This document shows, in pieces, positions 22,266 through 33,060 of a stretch of 64,000 nt of DNA. The notes beneath the pieces were generated by a model. That model was not told the DNA's origin and made no database searches. It worked only from the letters and a program-made list of their open reading frames with translations. Source of the DNA: Heterohyrax brucei (taxonomy: Eukaryota; Chordata; Mammalia; Hyracoidea; Procaviidae); NCBI GenBank assembly GCA_028571685.1, contig CM053162.1, forward strand, positions 3,476,001 through 3,540,000, read 5' to 3'. How positions within the stretch are numbered: position 1 is the stretch's first letter; every line of letters starts with the position of its first letter. Made by a program: the position numbers and the translations under genes.

Positions 22266-23402
22266 GTACTCTCTCTCTCTTTCAACTAGAAATAGTTTAA
22301 AATTCCATAAGGCCCACAGAGCCTAAAATGTTTTCTGAAAACCAGGTGTTGACACTGGTAGCTCGAGGATAGAGACTAAGAAGGCTCCTTAACACCATGG
22401 TGTGCAGTATGACTCCCACACAAAGACTTTCCAGCCCAATATGACACAAGTGCTAAGGCTGAGAAATGGTGCCATTTACACTGTTACTGATGTCAGTGTC
22501 CAGCAATACAGACCAAGGCCTGTTCTCTTGGGGCTTCCCAGTAGGTAGAAACAGAGAGAAAATCACCTCTAAGGTCTCATCTAGCTCTGACCTCCACGAG
22601 GGGGAACTCCCTTAACCAGATAGTAAACAGGTTAGATGTGAAGGCCCTTCTAACTTGAACTTGCATCTACCTTAGCCATTCTAAGCATAGCAGAGCACTG
22701 ACATGGCAATTGGCTTGTTAAACCTTCAGTTTTTTTTTAATGTAGATTAGATGGTAAAATGAGTATTTTAAATTGTGCAATAGTTTCTAACACTAGTGTG
22801 ATATAAATGCCAGTAACTCGTGTTGTAGTAGCAATTTATTTTATTATTACTATTGATAGTGATAATGTCATTATTTTTATCACCATGCCATGAGCTGAGA
22901 TTTTTTAAAAACCTATTCAGAGACTGCATTCTAGCTACTTTGAATCCTATTTCAAAGTTAATGAGTATGGGGGGCCCCACTCACGCCCTTTCAGTTCGTT
23001 TCTGTGGGAGCAGTGCCTTGACATAAAGAGTTTTCTCAACTCTCCAGCTAATTTTAGTATTAACCAGGATTGAAAACCTACTGTTTTATGCAATACCATT
23101 TCCCAAATGTTGCTAAGGATGCAGGTGGTGTTGAACTTGCTGACAGACACAAATGATAATATGCATAATAGTCTGTCATAATTTTCTGGAACCATTCTAT
23201 GTCATCTGTTTCTACTAAATTTGTTTTAGAATGGCACTCATACATTCCAGTAAAGTCATAGAGAATCCCCATGTGCCCAACTCTCCTTGGTTCTTCTGCT
23301 TATTATTAGAGACAAATATGAGCTGATTTTAGACAAGTTTATACAATTTATAAAACTATATTAGCTGAACCTTGTAAAGAGCCCCTCTTGGTGTGTCATT
23401 CA
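22266..23402. other. Mostly single-copy-looking DNA
   Basis: No coding frame is supported. An AT-rich TTATTATTACTATT stretch near 22838-22860 could be the tail of another decayed MIR, but this is not secure. Confidence 0.4.
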
Positions 23403-23570
23403 AATAAAAAAACAAACTTGTTGCCATCAAGTAGATTTTGACTCACAGTGACCCTGGCAGGACAGAGTAGAACTACACCACAGGATGTCCGAGTTGTTGC
23501 TGCTGGATTCAAACAGTTAAACATTTTGCTAACAGTTAAGCTGTCAATCACTCTACCACCAGGGCTCCAA
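23403..23570 (-). mobile_element. AfroSINE
   Basis: Nearly complete and antisense. The tail is at 23403-23470 (AAACAAACTTGTTGCCATCA, GACTCACAGTGACCCTGGCA) and the head at 23500-23570, ending CTACCACCAGGGCTCC. Confidence 0.85.
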
Positions 23571-24108
23571 CATGTGATTAGTTGATGGTAATTTATAAAT
23601 AAACCTTAGTTGTTGTTGATCACCACAACATACAAATAAGATATTCCACATGTATACACTTAGAGTCAATCACTTTACTCTATGGGTTGTCTCGACTCAT
23701 GCTTTCCAGTAAATCAGAAGTGCCATCTGCAGAGAGGTAGTGCCCTGGTAAGGATTAGCTTGTGAGTCTCCATATCTCTGCGGGACAGGAACTGTGGAGG
23801 CCACTCTTCAGCCTGTTGAGTTGCCTTTTGGAAAGGAACAGAGGGAATATTGTTTGGTTTTCTCTTTGTCTTTACCTATTGATAAGCCTGTGGGAGCAAG
23901 CCTTAGTCTGTTTAGTCTAGACCCTGACACAGGAATAGAGCCTGGTACATAGTGTACAATTTTTAAATGAAAAATCACCACTGCGAGCATATGTTATTGG
24001 TTATTGGAAGTACATATCAAATGTTAGGGGAAAAAATCAGGAAACAAAGAAGCAATGGGAATCCTTTGTAACATTTTAAAACAATAATGAAGGGTAGAAA
24101 GATAGGAT
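23571..24108. other. Single-copy-looking DNA
   Basis: About 540 bp between two AfroSINEs with no recognised feature. Confidence 0.45.
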
Positions 24109-24322
24109 GGGAGACTGTGGGTGGTGCAAAAGTTAAGCACTCAACTATTTGTAGAAAATTTAGTGGCTTGAACCCACCCACAGGTGCCTCACAAGACAGG
24201 CCTGGTGATTGGCTTCCAAAAGGTCACAGCCTTGAAAAGTCTACCAAACAGTTCTAGAGTGCACACATAAGGTTGCCATGAGTTGGAATGGATTCAAGGG
24301 TGACTAGCAACAACAACAACAA
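24109..24322 (+). mobile_element. AfroSINE, long subtype
   Basis: The head (GTGGTGCAAAAGTTAAGCAC) and tail (TTGCCATGAGTTGGAATGGA) are separated by an extra module, GGTGATTGGCTTCCAAAAGG then TCACAGCCTTG. Short copies lack it. It ends in a (CAA)n tail at 24307-24322. Confidence 0.75.
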
Positions 24323-24546
24323 CTGAAGAATAGGAGAAAATTATTTACAGCAGCTAAAATTGCAAAAGAAATAAAGATTTTAAAATAGCAAAGCCGAAGT
24401 CACAATAAAGATAATAGTTTGAGTTACAAAATAACTTACATGAGACTTAAAGATAAAAGACTTTAGAAGCCAATAAAATAAAAGAGTAAAAGATTAAGAC
24501 AAATGACTAGGTTCATAGTAAATTAGCAATAAGTAATTACACTGGG

Positions 24547-25026
24547 TGTCTTAGTTATCTAATTCTGCTGTAACAGAAATATCACAAGTGGATAGCTTTA
24601 ATGAAGAAAATTTTTTCTTCACAGTCTTGTAGACTGAAAGACCAAACTCAGGGTATCATCTCCAGGGTAAGGCTTTCTCTGTCTGCTTGGAGGAACATCC
24701 TTCTAGTCACTCCTGTGGTGGACTAGAAGATTCTCTGAGCAGGAACCTTGGTGATCTGCTTCCAGTGCTTCTTTCTTTGTAGTTTGAGGTCCCTGCTCTC
24801 TGCTTGCTTTCCTTTCCTTCTATCTCATAAAATGAAAAAGTGGTACAGGCCACACTCCAGGGAACCAGTTTTTACATTGAAGCACGGGGTGGGACCTGGG
24901 TAAGGGTGTATAATCCTCTTTAATATAAAAAGAACAACCACAAAATGGAGCTTACCCCACACTTTTGGAAATCATAGCCTAACAAGTTGACACAAATTTT
25001 TGGATGACACAGTTCCATCCATGACA
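24547..25026 (-). mobile_element. MaLR-like solo LTR
   Basis: A 480 bp antisense LTR. In plus view it begins TGTCTTAGTTATCTAATTCTGCTG-type text and ends CATGACA, the mirror of the family start TGTCATG. The flanks CTGGG and ATGAG match at 3 of 5 positions, so the TSD is weak. The middle includes CCACACTCCAGGGAACCAGT, as in the copy at 51347. Confidence 0.82.
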
Positions 25027-25654
25027 ATGAGTTAAGACATTTTTGAGAAATAAAATGAGACTTTGTGTTTTATTTTGTTTTCAAAGAAATAAGCTAGTAC
25101 TTAAAAATGAGAAAGAGTGCCAGATTATACTCTAGTCAGGAGCAGACAGAAGGTGAAGGCAGTCACTGAGCTGTGGCTGGTTTGGGCTCTGATCCTGCTG
25201 TGGAGTTCTAGTAAAATGGCTGTCTATTCACAGAAGGAGGGACCCAGGGGTGAGGAGACTACGGGGTCTTCCTTTCCAGTGCACATTTGCAATCTCATAC
25301 TGGGTGACAGGTATCTTCTCAGCTCCTATGGTAAGGAGCTGAAGTTTGGCTTCTCAGTGGAAACATGCCAGGTGGGGGCTCAGTATAGGTGGTTCAAGCA
25401 CCACCCCAGGGGACTCTGTGTTTGGAAACTTCCCAGGATCACCAAGGCATAGTCAGGTACTGCCGAATTCACTATTTTATATCCTCCAGTGCCCACCTTA
25501 CCCGAGTCTACTGCATTCAGCTTTCTTGCCTAGTCTTAAAATGTCTGTAAAAAAATAAGACAATGTAAAAACTTGTGAGTGACTAAATCAACTTTCTCTT
25601 TCCTTCTTATTCCTGGATTCTTGTTGTTCCAGACTAATGGCTGTGGACAGCGGG
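25027..25654. other. Single-copy-looking DNA
   Basis: A 111-codon frame at 25117-25452 begins inside non-repetitive DNA. It contains SFPVHICNLILGDRYLLSSYGKELKF and matches no protein family I know. There is no flanking splice pattern or promoter I can support. I treat it as a chance frame. Confidence 0.4.
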
Positions 25655-25805
25655 TACAGCAAAATCTTTTGTAAAAACTTAGGTTCAGATTCAAATTTTG
25701 CCAGTTACTGTCTGGTGTAACTTTTAAAATAATTTTATTAACTTACTTGAGTGTCAATGGTCTCACTTATAAAAGAGGTAGAATTAATGATGTAAATGAA
25801 AGTAT
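25655..25805 (+). mobile_element. MIR SINE (decayed)
   Basis: GGTTCAGATTCAAATTTTGC, CAGTTACTGTCTGGTGTAAC, then CTTATAAAAGAGGTAGAATT follow MIR order in the plus direction. Confidence 0.6.
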
Positions 25806-25924
25806 TTCCTAAACTGTTGACTACTCAAGGTCACAAAACATCCCTATTTTCTTTTGTATAATCAATACTTGGTTAACTGTTAAATACATGTTAAGTCTTC
25901 AATGGTTGTTTGATAATAATAGTA

Positions 25925-26110
25925 AAACCAGTCTTTTTGACAACATGTTATTGTATATCAGGAGTCATACTTAGTTTTCTTATACTGATCAAATCAATTA
26001 ATCTTTAAACACACACTCACACGCACAAAACACATGAGGTTTGTAATAGCGTTATACCGTTTTATAGGTTAGGCTTAGAAGGCAAGTAACTTGCCTATGG
26101 CTATGTAGGA
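25925..26110 (-). mobile_element. MIR SINE (decayed)
   Basis: Antisense MIR order: ATCAGGAGTCATACTTAG, AATCAATTAATCTTTAAACA, a CA-rich patch, then AGGCAAGTAACTTGCCTATG. The last phrase is diagnostic. Confidence 0.6.
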
Positions 26111-28565
26111 AGTTTTAAGGTTTTTTTGATTGTTACTTTTTTGTCTTTGGTTTTAGCATACGTGATTATGATAAGCCTTGGTGGTTTTCTTTTAGAGTCT
26201 ATCCTAAAAGGGGTTCATTGAGCTTCTTACATGGTCAGCTTTTCACCTTTCATGATGTTGAGGAAGTTTTACTCCAGCAAGCCTTCAACTGTATTTTCTG
26301 TTTTCTGCCCTGTTCGGAAACTCCAGTCACTCACAGATTTTTGCTTTTGATTATATCACACAAAATTCTCAGGGTTTTTTCTTTTTCTTTTTTTTCCTTC
26401 AGAGTTGTATCCAGTGTTCGCCTTCAGTTTCACTGATCATGTTCCATCATTCCAAGCCTACTCCTCAGTCATCTCTTCTATGACACTGTCCATTTCTGAA
26501 ATCTTGTTTTACATCTTCTGGATTTCTAATTGTTTTTGTATGTTTTCCAGTTGTGAATCCCTTGTGGTATTTTTTTCCTATAATATTTTCCTGTGAATTT
26601 GTCAGCCTTTTCGAAGACTTTATCTATTTTTTTTTCCTCACTTATGTCTACTTTTTGTTTCAACTCTTGAATAGCTCTTAATATTAGATATTTGAATTCT
26701 CTATTGTGTAGATCTAGTGTCTTTCCTCTACTGGAAAGTCATCTGGTGTTTTACTTTAGAAGCCTACTGAAACTATACTTTCTCTCTCTCAATATATTTT
26801 GATATGATCTGCTGTTTTCCAGGCATTCAGTAGTTATTTTTGTCATCTACTAATTATTGATTATTTTGTTTCATCCTCCTTTTTTTTGTTTTATTTGGGT
26901 ATATCAAAACAGGTAGGCTGTGTGTCCTTTGTTGTATGCTTGCCTGTCACAATCCTTTTCACCCCCTTTTCCAATGAGCAGGGCCAGTCACTCAGCTATG
27001 GTGTACAGGGCAGATCCAGCTAAAAGGAAGTAGGGGCGCTGGGATGGGTTGTTTGTGATATGTCCTAGGGCTGATATGGTGAGCTAGGAACCAGTACTAT
27101 GTGGGTTCCTGTAGGCTGTGCCTGTATTGTCTGGAGTTATGATGTCCAGCACACAGTACAGGTAGGCAGGACGGAGTATGGAGGTTGTGATATGTGGAAC
27201 TACAATGGGTATGAGAGAGAAAAGAAATAAAAAGGACTCCCAAACTAAACAAATGCTTAGAGAGCTTGCCATTAGAATGGAGAGATGAAGAGCCAAAAAT
27301 GCAGAAAAAAAGACAAAGAAAGAAAAAGAGAGAAAAGAAGACAGTGAAAGGGAAAAAATTAACTAGTTAAAGATTTGAAGGGGAGAATGAAAGGCCCCCA
27401 GAGGTCCTACCCATGCTGCTGTGAAGACCAGAGTAGTATTTACCAGCCTGTGCCCAACAGTCTAGCTTAGCAGGATATAGGTGCAACACAGAGTCAGGTA
27501 TTCAGGAGACAAGAAAAGGAGGTAAGTATAGAGCGGTCAGAACTGGGAAATGAAGTAAGACAGGAAGCAAAAAAACAAACAAAGTGATGCCTCGAGGAAT
27601 CCCGCTGATACAGGTAGGCATACTAGGGATGTGGGAATTAAGCCATGGAGTGCAGCTAGGCTAGCAGGGAGTCCCAGAGCATGAAGAGATAAAAGAAAAC
27701 AGACAAAATAAGTCAAACAGACAAACCAAGAATTCCACCAACATGGCATCGCAGGCCAGGGTAATGGTTCCTCAGATGAGCAGCATTTCACAGTCTCTCA
27801 AAGAGAGGCAAAAATAGCACAGGGAGCCAGGCATTCAAGAGAAAAGGGGGTGATAAGATGGGAAGCACAGAGAAAACCAAAAGATATGAAAAAAAAAGTA
27901 ATACCAGCTACAGACAAACGGCACTCAAAAAGCCAGCCAGCTGGGGAGGTAGGCGGTAAATCCAAGAAACCAGGGCTGAAGGAGTTTCCTCCTGACGAGA
28001 GACTACAGCCAGTAGAAAGCAGAGGAAGGGGAGGGATAGGTGGAAAGGATGAGGTTAGGAAAGCATACATTGCTCATAGCCAGGTCACCTGTGTCCTCTC
28101 GGGGCACCTGAATGTGTTTTTGTGTACTCCCCATCTGCCAGTCTCCTATGTGGGTGGGTCAAATACAAGCAGCAAAAAGCTGTACTTCCCAAGTAGCTGA
28201 GACAGTACAGCTAGAAGGAGACCTCAGAGTAGAGCACCAGGGAGAAGATGGGGGCTGGAAAAGCACATGTCACTGGTTATCAGTTACTCTGCCTCCTACA
28301 GAATTTCAGTGAAGCTATTCTCCTGTGCTCTGTGTCTGCAGGTCTAAAACAAGAATCCAAGATGGCAGATCCTTGCTAAGTTAGCTGATAGGGAACTTGT
28401 ATCTCTTTCTGCTCACCTCACCTTCCTCTGTCAGTTCCTCATTTCATCTAGTGTTCTGCAATTTGTCTTCCAGGAGTGACATTTGTCTGTTTTGTTTAGT
28501 TTTGGGGGTCTTTGCTGTTGAGGGACAGTCTGGTGCTGCTGTCTACAGTGCAATGTTGACTGGAA
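26111..28565 (-). mobile_element. Ancient LINE-1/HAL1-like element: ORF1 and 5' UTR
   Basis: The antisense of an ancient ORF1 region starts near 26130 (GTGATTATGATAAGCCTTGG is the HILIKLNK-equivalent). It runs through a coiled-coil-type stretch to about 26900 and then through a long purine-rich 5' UTR to about 28565. No ORF2 sequence is attached. It is either a HAL1 (ORF1-only) element or the 5' part of an old LINE-1 cut at 26111. Frames at 27537-28200 are chance frames in the 5' UTR. An A/G-rich tract lies at about 27300-27360. Confidence 0.6.
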
Positions 28566-29511
28566 GTGAAGTTTGAAAATTTTATAAAGTATATTATTGT
28601 ACATTAAGTGAAAGTTTACAACACAAGTTAATTTGCCGTATAAAATCCTACACACACACCTCAATGCAACTGTAACTGATCTCTCTTGACCCCCTGACAG
28701 TACTCTCCTCCTTTCTACCCTGAACTTCCTGTGTCCATTCAACCAACTACTATCCCTTCTATTCTTTTACCTCTGGACAAGAGCTGCTCAGACAGCCTCA
28801 TGTATGTATTTAAGCAAAGAAGCAGTCTTTACCAGCACGACTCTATCTCGTATAATCCAGTCCCGTCTTTGAAGAGCTGGCTCCAGTACTTGTTTCAGTT
28901 CTGGACTACCAAACAGTCCAGGAGTCATGATATCAAGTGACCCTCCACTCTGACGTACCATCTAGTCTAGTCTTTCAGTAGAGTTCTAGTTTTGCACACC
29001 CGTTTTATTCCCACTATATCAAGGAATTTACTCTGTGTTCCATGTCAGGACAGTCATTTGTGGTGGCCAGGCACCATCTAGTCCTTTTGGTCTTATTTTG
29101 ATGTAGTCTCTGGATCATATGGCATGTTCTGTATCCTGGGCTTATATTTTCCTCATAGTCTTCATTCTCCTCTGGTCCAGGTGGATTGGGACTAATTGAT
29201 GCTACTTAGGTGGCTGCTTGCTAGCTTTTAAGACCCAGACACCACTCATAAAAGTAGTATACAGAAAAGTTTCTTGCAAAAATATCAGTTATGACAACTA
29301 GCCTAGATGTCTCCTGAAACCAGGCTCCCTAAACCTCTGTTCCTGCTAACTCTGTCCTTCAAAATATTGGTTTGCATTTAGAAAACCTTTTAGCTTTTGG
29401 TATAGTCCAGCTATGCTAACCTACCTTCTGCTCTGTGCTGTCATTTCTTTCACATAACCCAGTTCCTATCTACTATAAGTAAAGAGCTTCATTATAAATG
29501 GAGGACTGAGG

Positions 29512-30137
29512 TTGTCAAGTATTTCATTTTACTTGGTTCCACAATCAGTGTCCATGGAAACAGCATTCAAGAAATCAAAAGACACATCACATTGGGAAAA
29601 TCTGCTGCAAAAACCAAAACCAAACCAAACCAAACCTGCTGCCACTGAGTTGATTCCAAATCACAGCAACACTATACAACAGAGTAGAACTACCCAGTAG
29701 AGTTTCCAAGGAGCACCTGACAGTTTCAAATTGCTGACCTTTTGGTTAACAGCTATAGCACTTTACCACTACCCACCAGAGTTTCCATCTGCTGCAAAAA
29801 TTCTCTTTAAAGTATTGAAAAGTATGTCAAATTTGTCACCTTGAAGATTAAGGCGCACCTGACCCAAATCATGGTATTTTCAATTGCATCATATGCATTG
29901 GAAAGCTGGTCAATGGAAGACAGAAGAATTGATGCCATTGAATTGTGGTGCTGGAGAAGAATACTGAGTGTACCATGGACTGCCAAAAGAATAATTAGAT
30001 TTTTTTTGGTAGAAGTACAACCAGAGTGCTCCTTGGAAGCAAAGATGGTGAGACTGTGTCATATATACTTGGGACATGTTGTTGGGTGGGGCCAGTCCCT
30101 AGATAACACCATGCTTGGTAGAGAGAAGGGTCAGTAA
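29512..30137 (+). pseudogene. RTE reverse-transcriptase C-terminal remnant
   Basis: The post-palm end of an RTE-clade polyprotein. 29841-30137 reads KIKAHLTQIMVFSIASYALE then SWSMEDRRIDAIELWCWRRI and LSVPWTAKRI. The YALESW, ELWCWRRIL and VPWTAKR phrases are hallmarks of BovB/RTE proteins. The upstream part (29515-29600) carries the preceding residues in a shifted frame and is split by the AfroSINE. The catalytic motifs lie further upstream and are absent, so it is inactive. Confidence 0.85.
29614..29786 (-). mobile_element. AfroSINE inserted in the RTE
   Basis: A full antisense AfroSINE: tail repeats AAACCAAACC at the left, GCCACTGAGTTGATTCC, ACCTTTTGGTTAACAGC, then CACCAGAGTTTCC. A perfect 14 bp TSD ATCTGCTGCAAAAA flanks it (29600-29613 and 29787-29800). 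Confidence 0.95.
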
Positions 30138-30710
30138 AAAAGAGGAAGATCCTCAACTATGTGAGTTGGTACAGTGGCTACAACAATGGGCTTAAGTATA
30201 AAAATGATTATGGACATTGAACAAGACCAGGCAACATTTCATTCTGTTGTCACATGAGTCAGAACCAACTCGTGGCAACAATTTCTAATCTATGAATACT
30301 CTTCTCCCCCTTCCCACACTCTTGTAACCATTAAAGATTATTTTCTTCTGTGTTTAAACCTTTTCTTAAGTCCTTATAATAGTGATCTCATATAATATTT
30401 GTCCTTTTGCAACTAATTTTACTCAGCATAATGTCTTCTAGATGACTCCGTGTTATGAAATGTTTCTTAAATTTATCATTGCATCGCAATCGGTTGTGTA
30501 ACTGCATGATAGTTCTTTTATCCATTCATTTGTTGATTGCACCTGGGTTGATCACATCTTTTTGTTATTGTGAACAGTGCCACAACAAACACTGGTGTGC
30601 ATTATCTATCTATTGATGTGACAGTCAAGATTTTTGTGGGATATATTCCAAGAAATGGTATTGCTGAATTGTATGGTATTTCTAATTCTAGGTGTTTAAG
30701 AAACAGCCAA

Positions 30711-31749
30711 GAGGAATGGAGTGTAGATGGTGGACTAAATCCATGTCTCCCTAAATCCCTCTAGAAACCAAGACCTGAAATAATAATTAAACGGAGTCTT
30801 CTGGACACCTAGTGAGCCCTGGGATGTGACATAGGGCTGTTAATTTGGAATTTACACCACTGAACACAAAACCTCCCCTTTTTCACTGGCCCCACTCTCA
30901 GCAAGCACAGGCTTGCACAGACCAAAGATAACTCACCATTTTGATTTTTTTTTTTCCTCTGTCTTGGCCAGCAGACTGAATTGGGACTTGACTAGCTGCT
31001 GGTCTTGGACGCACTGTGGTGGGACTGGCAAGCATAATTGCCAAGTTCTGAGAGCCTGGCTTTGGACTCTATCCACCTAGTCTCCTCTGGCCTATCAGGA
31101 AAAGAAGCCCGGGCAGAGACCCCAGCCGGACTTGGTTCTTAGGCTGGGAAGTGGCTCCTGCTGGGAGAAGAGTGCTTTTCTAGCAGGGAGACGGTGTTTT
31201 GCACAGTGTCACCTAGGGCTGGGGCCCAGCAGTGGGGGTTGTGGACTCTGGGCATTTTGGAACTCTTGGCTTCTTTTTCTGCCAGGTGTCTGATTCTGGC
31301 CAGCTAGTAAGCTTGCACGGGACACCATCTTGTTTTGATGGGAGGTGGGGTGATCCATACAGAAGCCTCAGCTGTACCTAGTTACTGGTCTGGGAGGCAG
31401 TGCATACCTAGAACAGACACAGAAAAGCAGAATTCTACATAGCATCACCTACAGCTGGGGAATGACAGCAGAGGCCAGCAAGCCAGTAGCCTTTCTGTAT
31501 TTTGAGGTAGTTTCTAACATGTGGTGTTCAATACAGAGGTGCTTACTTTGCCAGCTAGGAAGAGGGATGTATACACCTGAAAACCTGACTGATGTTAGAA
31601 GTTGTCAAATACTTTTTACTTCTCATTTTAAGATGGCCTAGAGAAACAACTGCAGTCCATCTTCACAGCATCTCTCCCAGCCTCTATTGACCCATATGAA
31701 GCCCAAAAAGCAACAAATGTTGAAGAGAATGGTAACCCAGAAGTCACCC
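30711..31749 (+). promoter_or_regulatory. LINE-1 copy E 5' UTR
   Basis: About 1.04 kb and GC-richer than the ORFs. It begins GAGGAATGGAGTGTAGATGG, the degraded LINE-1 5' terminus. Two related blocks, around 31150-31260 (GTCACCTAGGGCTGGGGCCC) and 31375-31480 (CATCACCTACAGCTGGGGAA), look like remnants of the monomers seen in copy B. Promoter function is inferred from position. Confidence 0.65.
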
Positions 31750-32650
31750 ATGGCATCAGAAGGCCCCTAAAAGAAACCACCTCAGAACTTCATAGACGAA
31801 GAAGCTTTTCTGAAACTATCAGAAGGTGAATACAAAAGGATTATATAGAGAGCCCTCCTAGACTTTATACAAAATGCAGCAGAGCAAAATGAAAAATTAA
31901 GCAAGATGCTTGATCTGATGGAACATCAGTACTCTGAAAACCACCAGATCAAGTACGGAATCAAAGACATAGAAACTTCAATTCAAAGCCAAGAAAATAG
32001 AATGGAACAAATGGAAAAGAGAATTTATGGTTTGGAAGACAGAGACACTGACATCAGCATCTACAAGGAGAATTCAAAAAAAAGGAACAAGAAAAATGAA
32101 GAAGCATTAAGAAACATGTGGGAGTCTATTAAGAGGAAGAACCTATGATTAGTTGGAGTACCTGAACAGGGTGAGACACCTGAGAACACAGACAGTGTTG
32201 TTGCTGAGCTGCTGACAGAAAACTTCCCAGAAATGATGAAGGAAGAGAATATAGATATCCAAGATACGTACTGAACACCACTCAATATAGATCTCAATAT
32301 AAAGACTCCAAGACATATTCTAATCAAGCTTAACAAAATGAAATATAAGCAGAAACTCTTAAAGGCAGCAACACTCAAAGCAAAGCTAACATTCAGAGGG
32401 AAACCCTGTAGGCTTTCGTCAGATTTCTCAACAGAAACCATTTTGGCATGGAGACAGAAGCATGACACATTCAAAACCTTGAATAAGAACTTCCAGCCAA
32501 GAATTATATATCTTGCAAAACTGTCTTTCAAATATGCAAATGAAGCTAAGACAAATTAAGAAAATCAGAGACTGTAAAAACCAAACCAAAGCTACAAGAA
32601 ATACTGAAGGAATTTCTTGTCTTTTGCTTAGAAGAACAAAACCACAAACT
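31750..32650 (+). pseudogene. LINE-1 ORF1 of copy E
   Basis: The RNA-binding chaperone ORF. The ATG at 31750 is in frame with the open stretch at 31906-32148, which is rich in Q, E and K (MEHQYSENHQIKYGIKDIET, then ENRMEQMEKRIYGLEDRD) and looks like a coiled coil. The C-terminal domain follows: TPRHILIKLNKMKYKQK, AKLTFRGKPCRLSSDFSTET, FQPRIIYLAKLSFKY. It carries in-frame stops at about 31768 and after 32148 and a frameshift near 32555. The family stop near 32650 has itself been lost. Chosen start agrees with copies B and G. Confidence 0.88.
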
Positions 32651-33060
32651 TTGTGTTTTAGAAAGACATGTAATCCAGAATCCTACTCAGTTAGGGAAGG
32701 CTCCAAACACAATCAAAGCTATAAGAGTGAAAGGAACTACTAGTGATCATATCATGTAAACTATGATATCATCATGTTAAAAAGAGGGATATACTGCAGT
32801 CATTATAGTCCTTCCAGATGGAGAGAAAGTTGACAAGACTGGCAGCAATCAAAATTGGGGTTAGATATAGTTTATTCAGGGGGATCATAGTGGCAGCCAT
32901 AAAGCACAATAAAGAAGCAACATATCATATCAAGAAATGTAATACAGTAGTCTCAACAAACAGAAAACCAACCCTGAAAAAACCAGCTCACAAAGAAGAA
33001 GGTCATGGAGCAGTCTAATAAGAACAAAGAAAACATCAACTCAAAAATAAACATATCACA
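32651..33060 (+). other. Long LINE-1 inter-ORF spacer of copy E
   Basis: About 410 bp. A frame at 32818-33018 (66 codons, MERKLTRLAAIKIGVRYSLF...) is in the same phase as the ORF2 ATG at 33061. It is separated from it by two adjacent stops at 33019-33024. Homologous frames occur in copies B and G. Confidence 0.65.

Larger units (their letters stand above)
29508..30285 (+). mobile_element. RTE (BovB-like) LINE, 3' end
   Basis: A 5'-truncated RTE-clade LINE on the plus strand. It includes the end of the reverse-transcriptase ORF and the short 3' tail (ACATGAGTCAGAACCAACTC then GTGGCAACAATTTC). It is inserted in the 3' UTR of LINE-1 copy D. An AfroSINE is inserted within it at 29614-29786. Flanking duplication is imperfect and not certain. 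Confidence 0.85.

Noticed and set aside
25117-25452. 111-codon frame in single-copy DNA
   Set aside because: No protein family resemblance, no visible splice or promoter context, and a length reachable by chance.
27850-28200. 116-codon frame and neighbouring antisense frames
   Set aside because: They fall in the purine-rich 5' UTR of an ancient LINE-1/HAL1-like element, where biased composition creates open frames.
28357-28368. CCAAGATGGCAG as a LINE-1 5'-end YY1 site
   Set aside because: It is on the plus strand inside the 5' UTR of an element read on the minus strand and not at an element terminus, so the positional argument fails.
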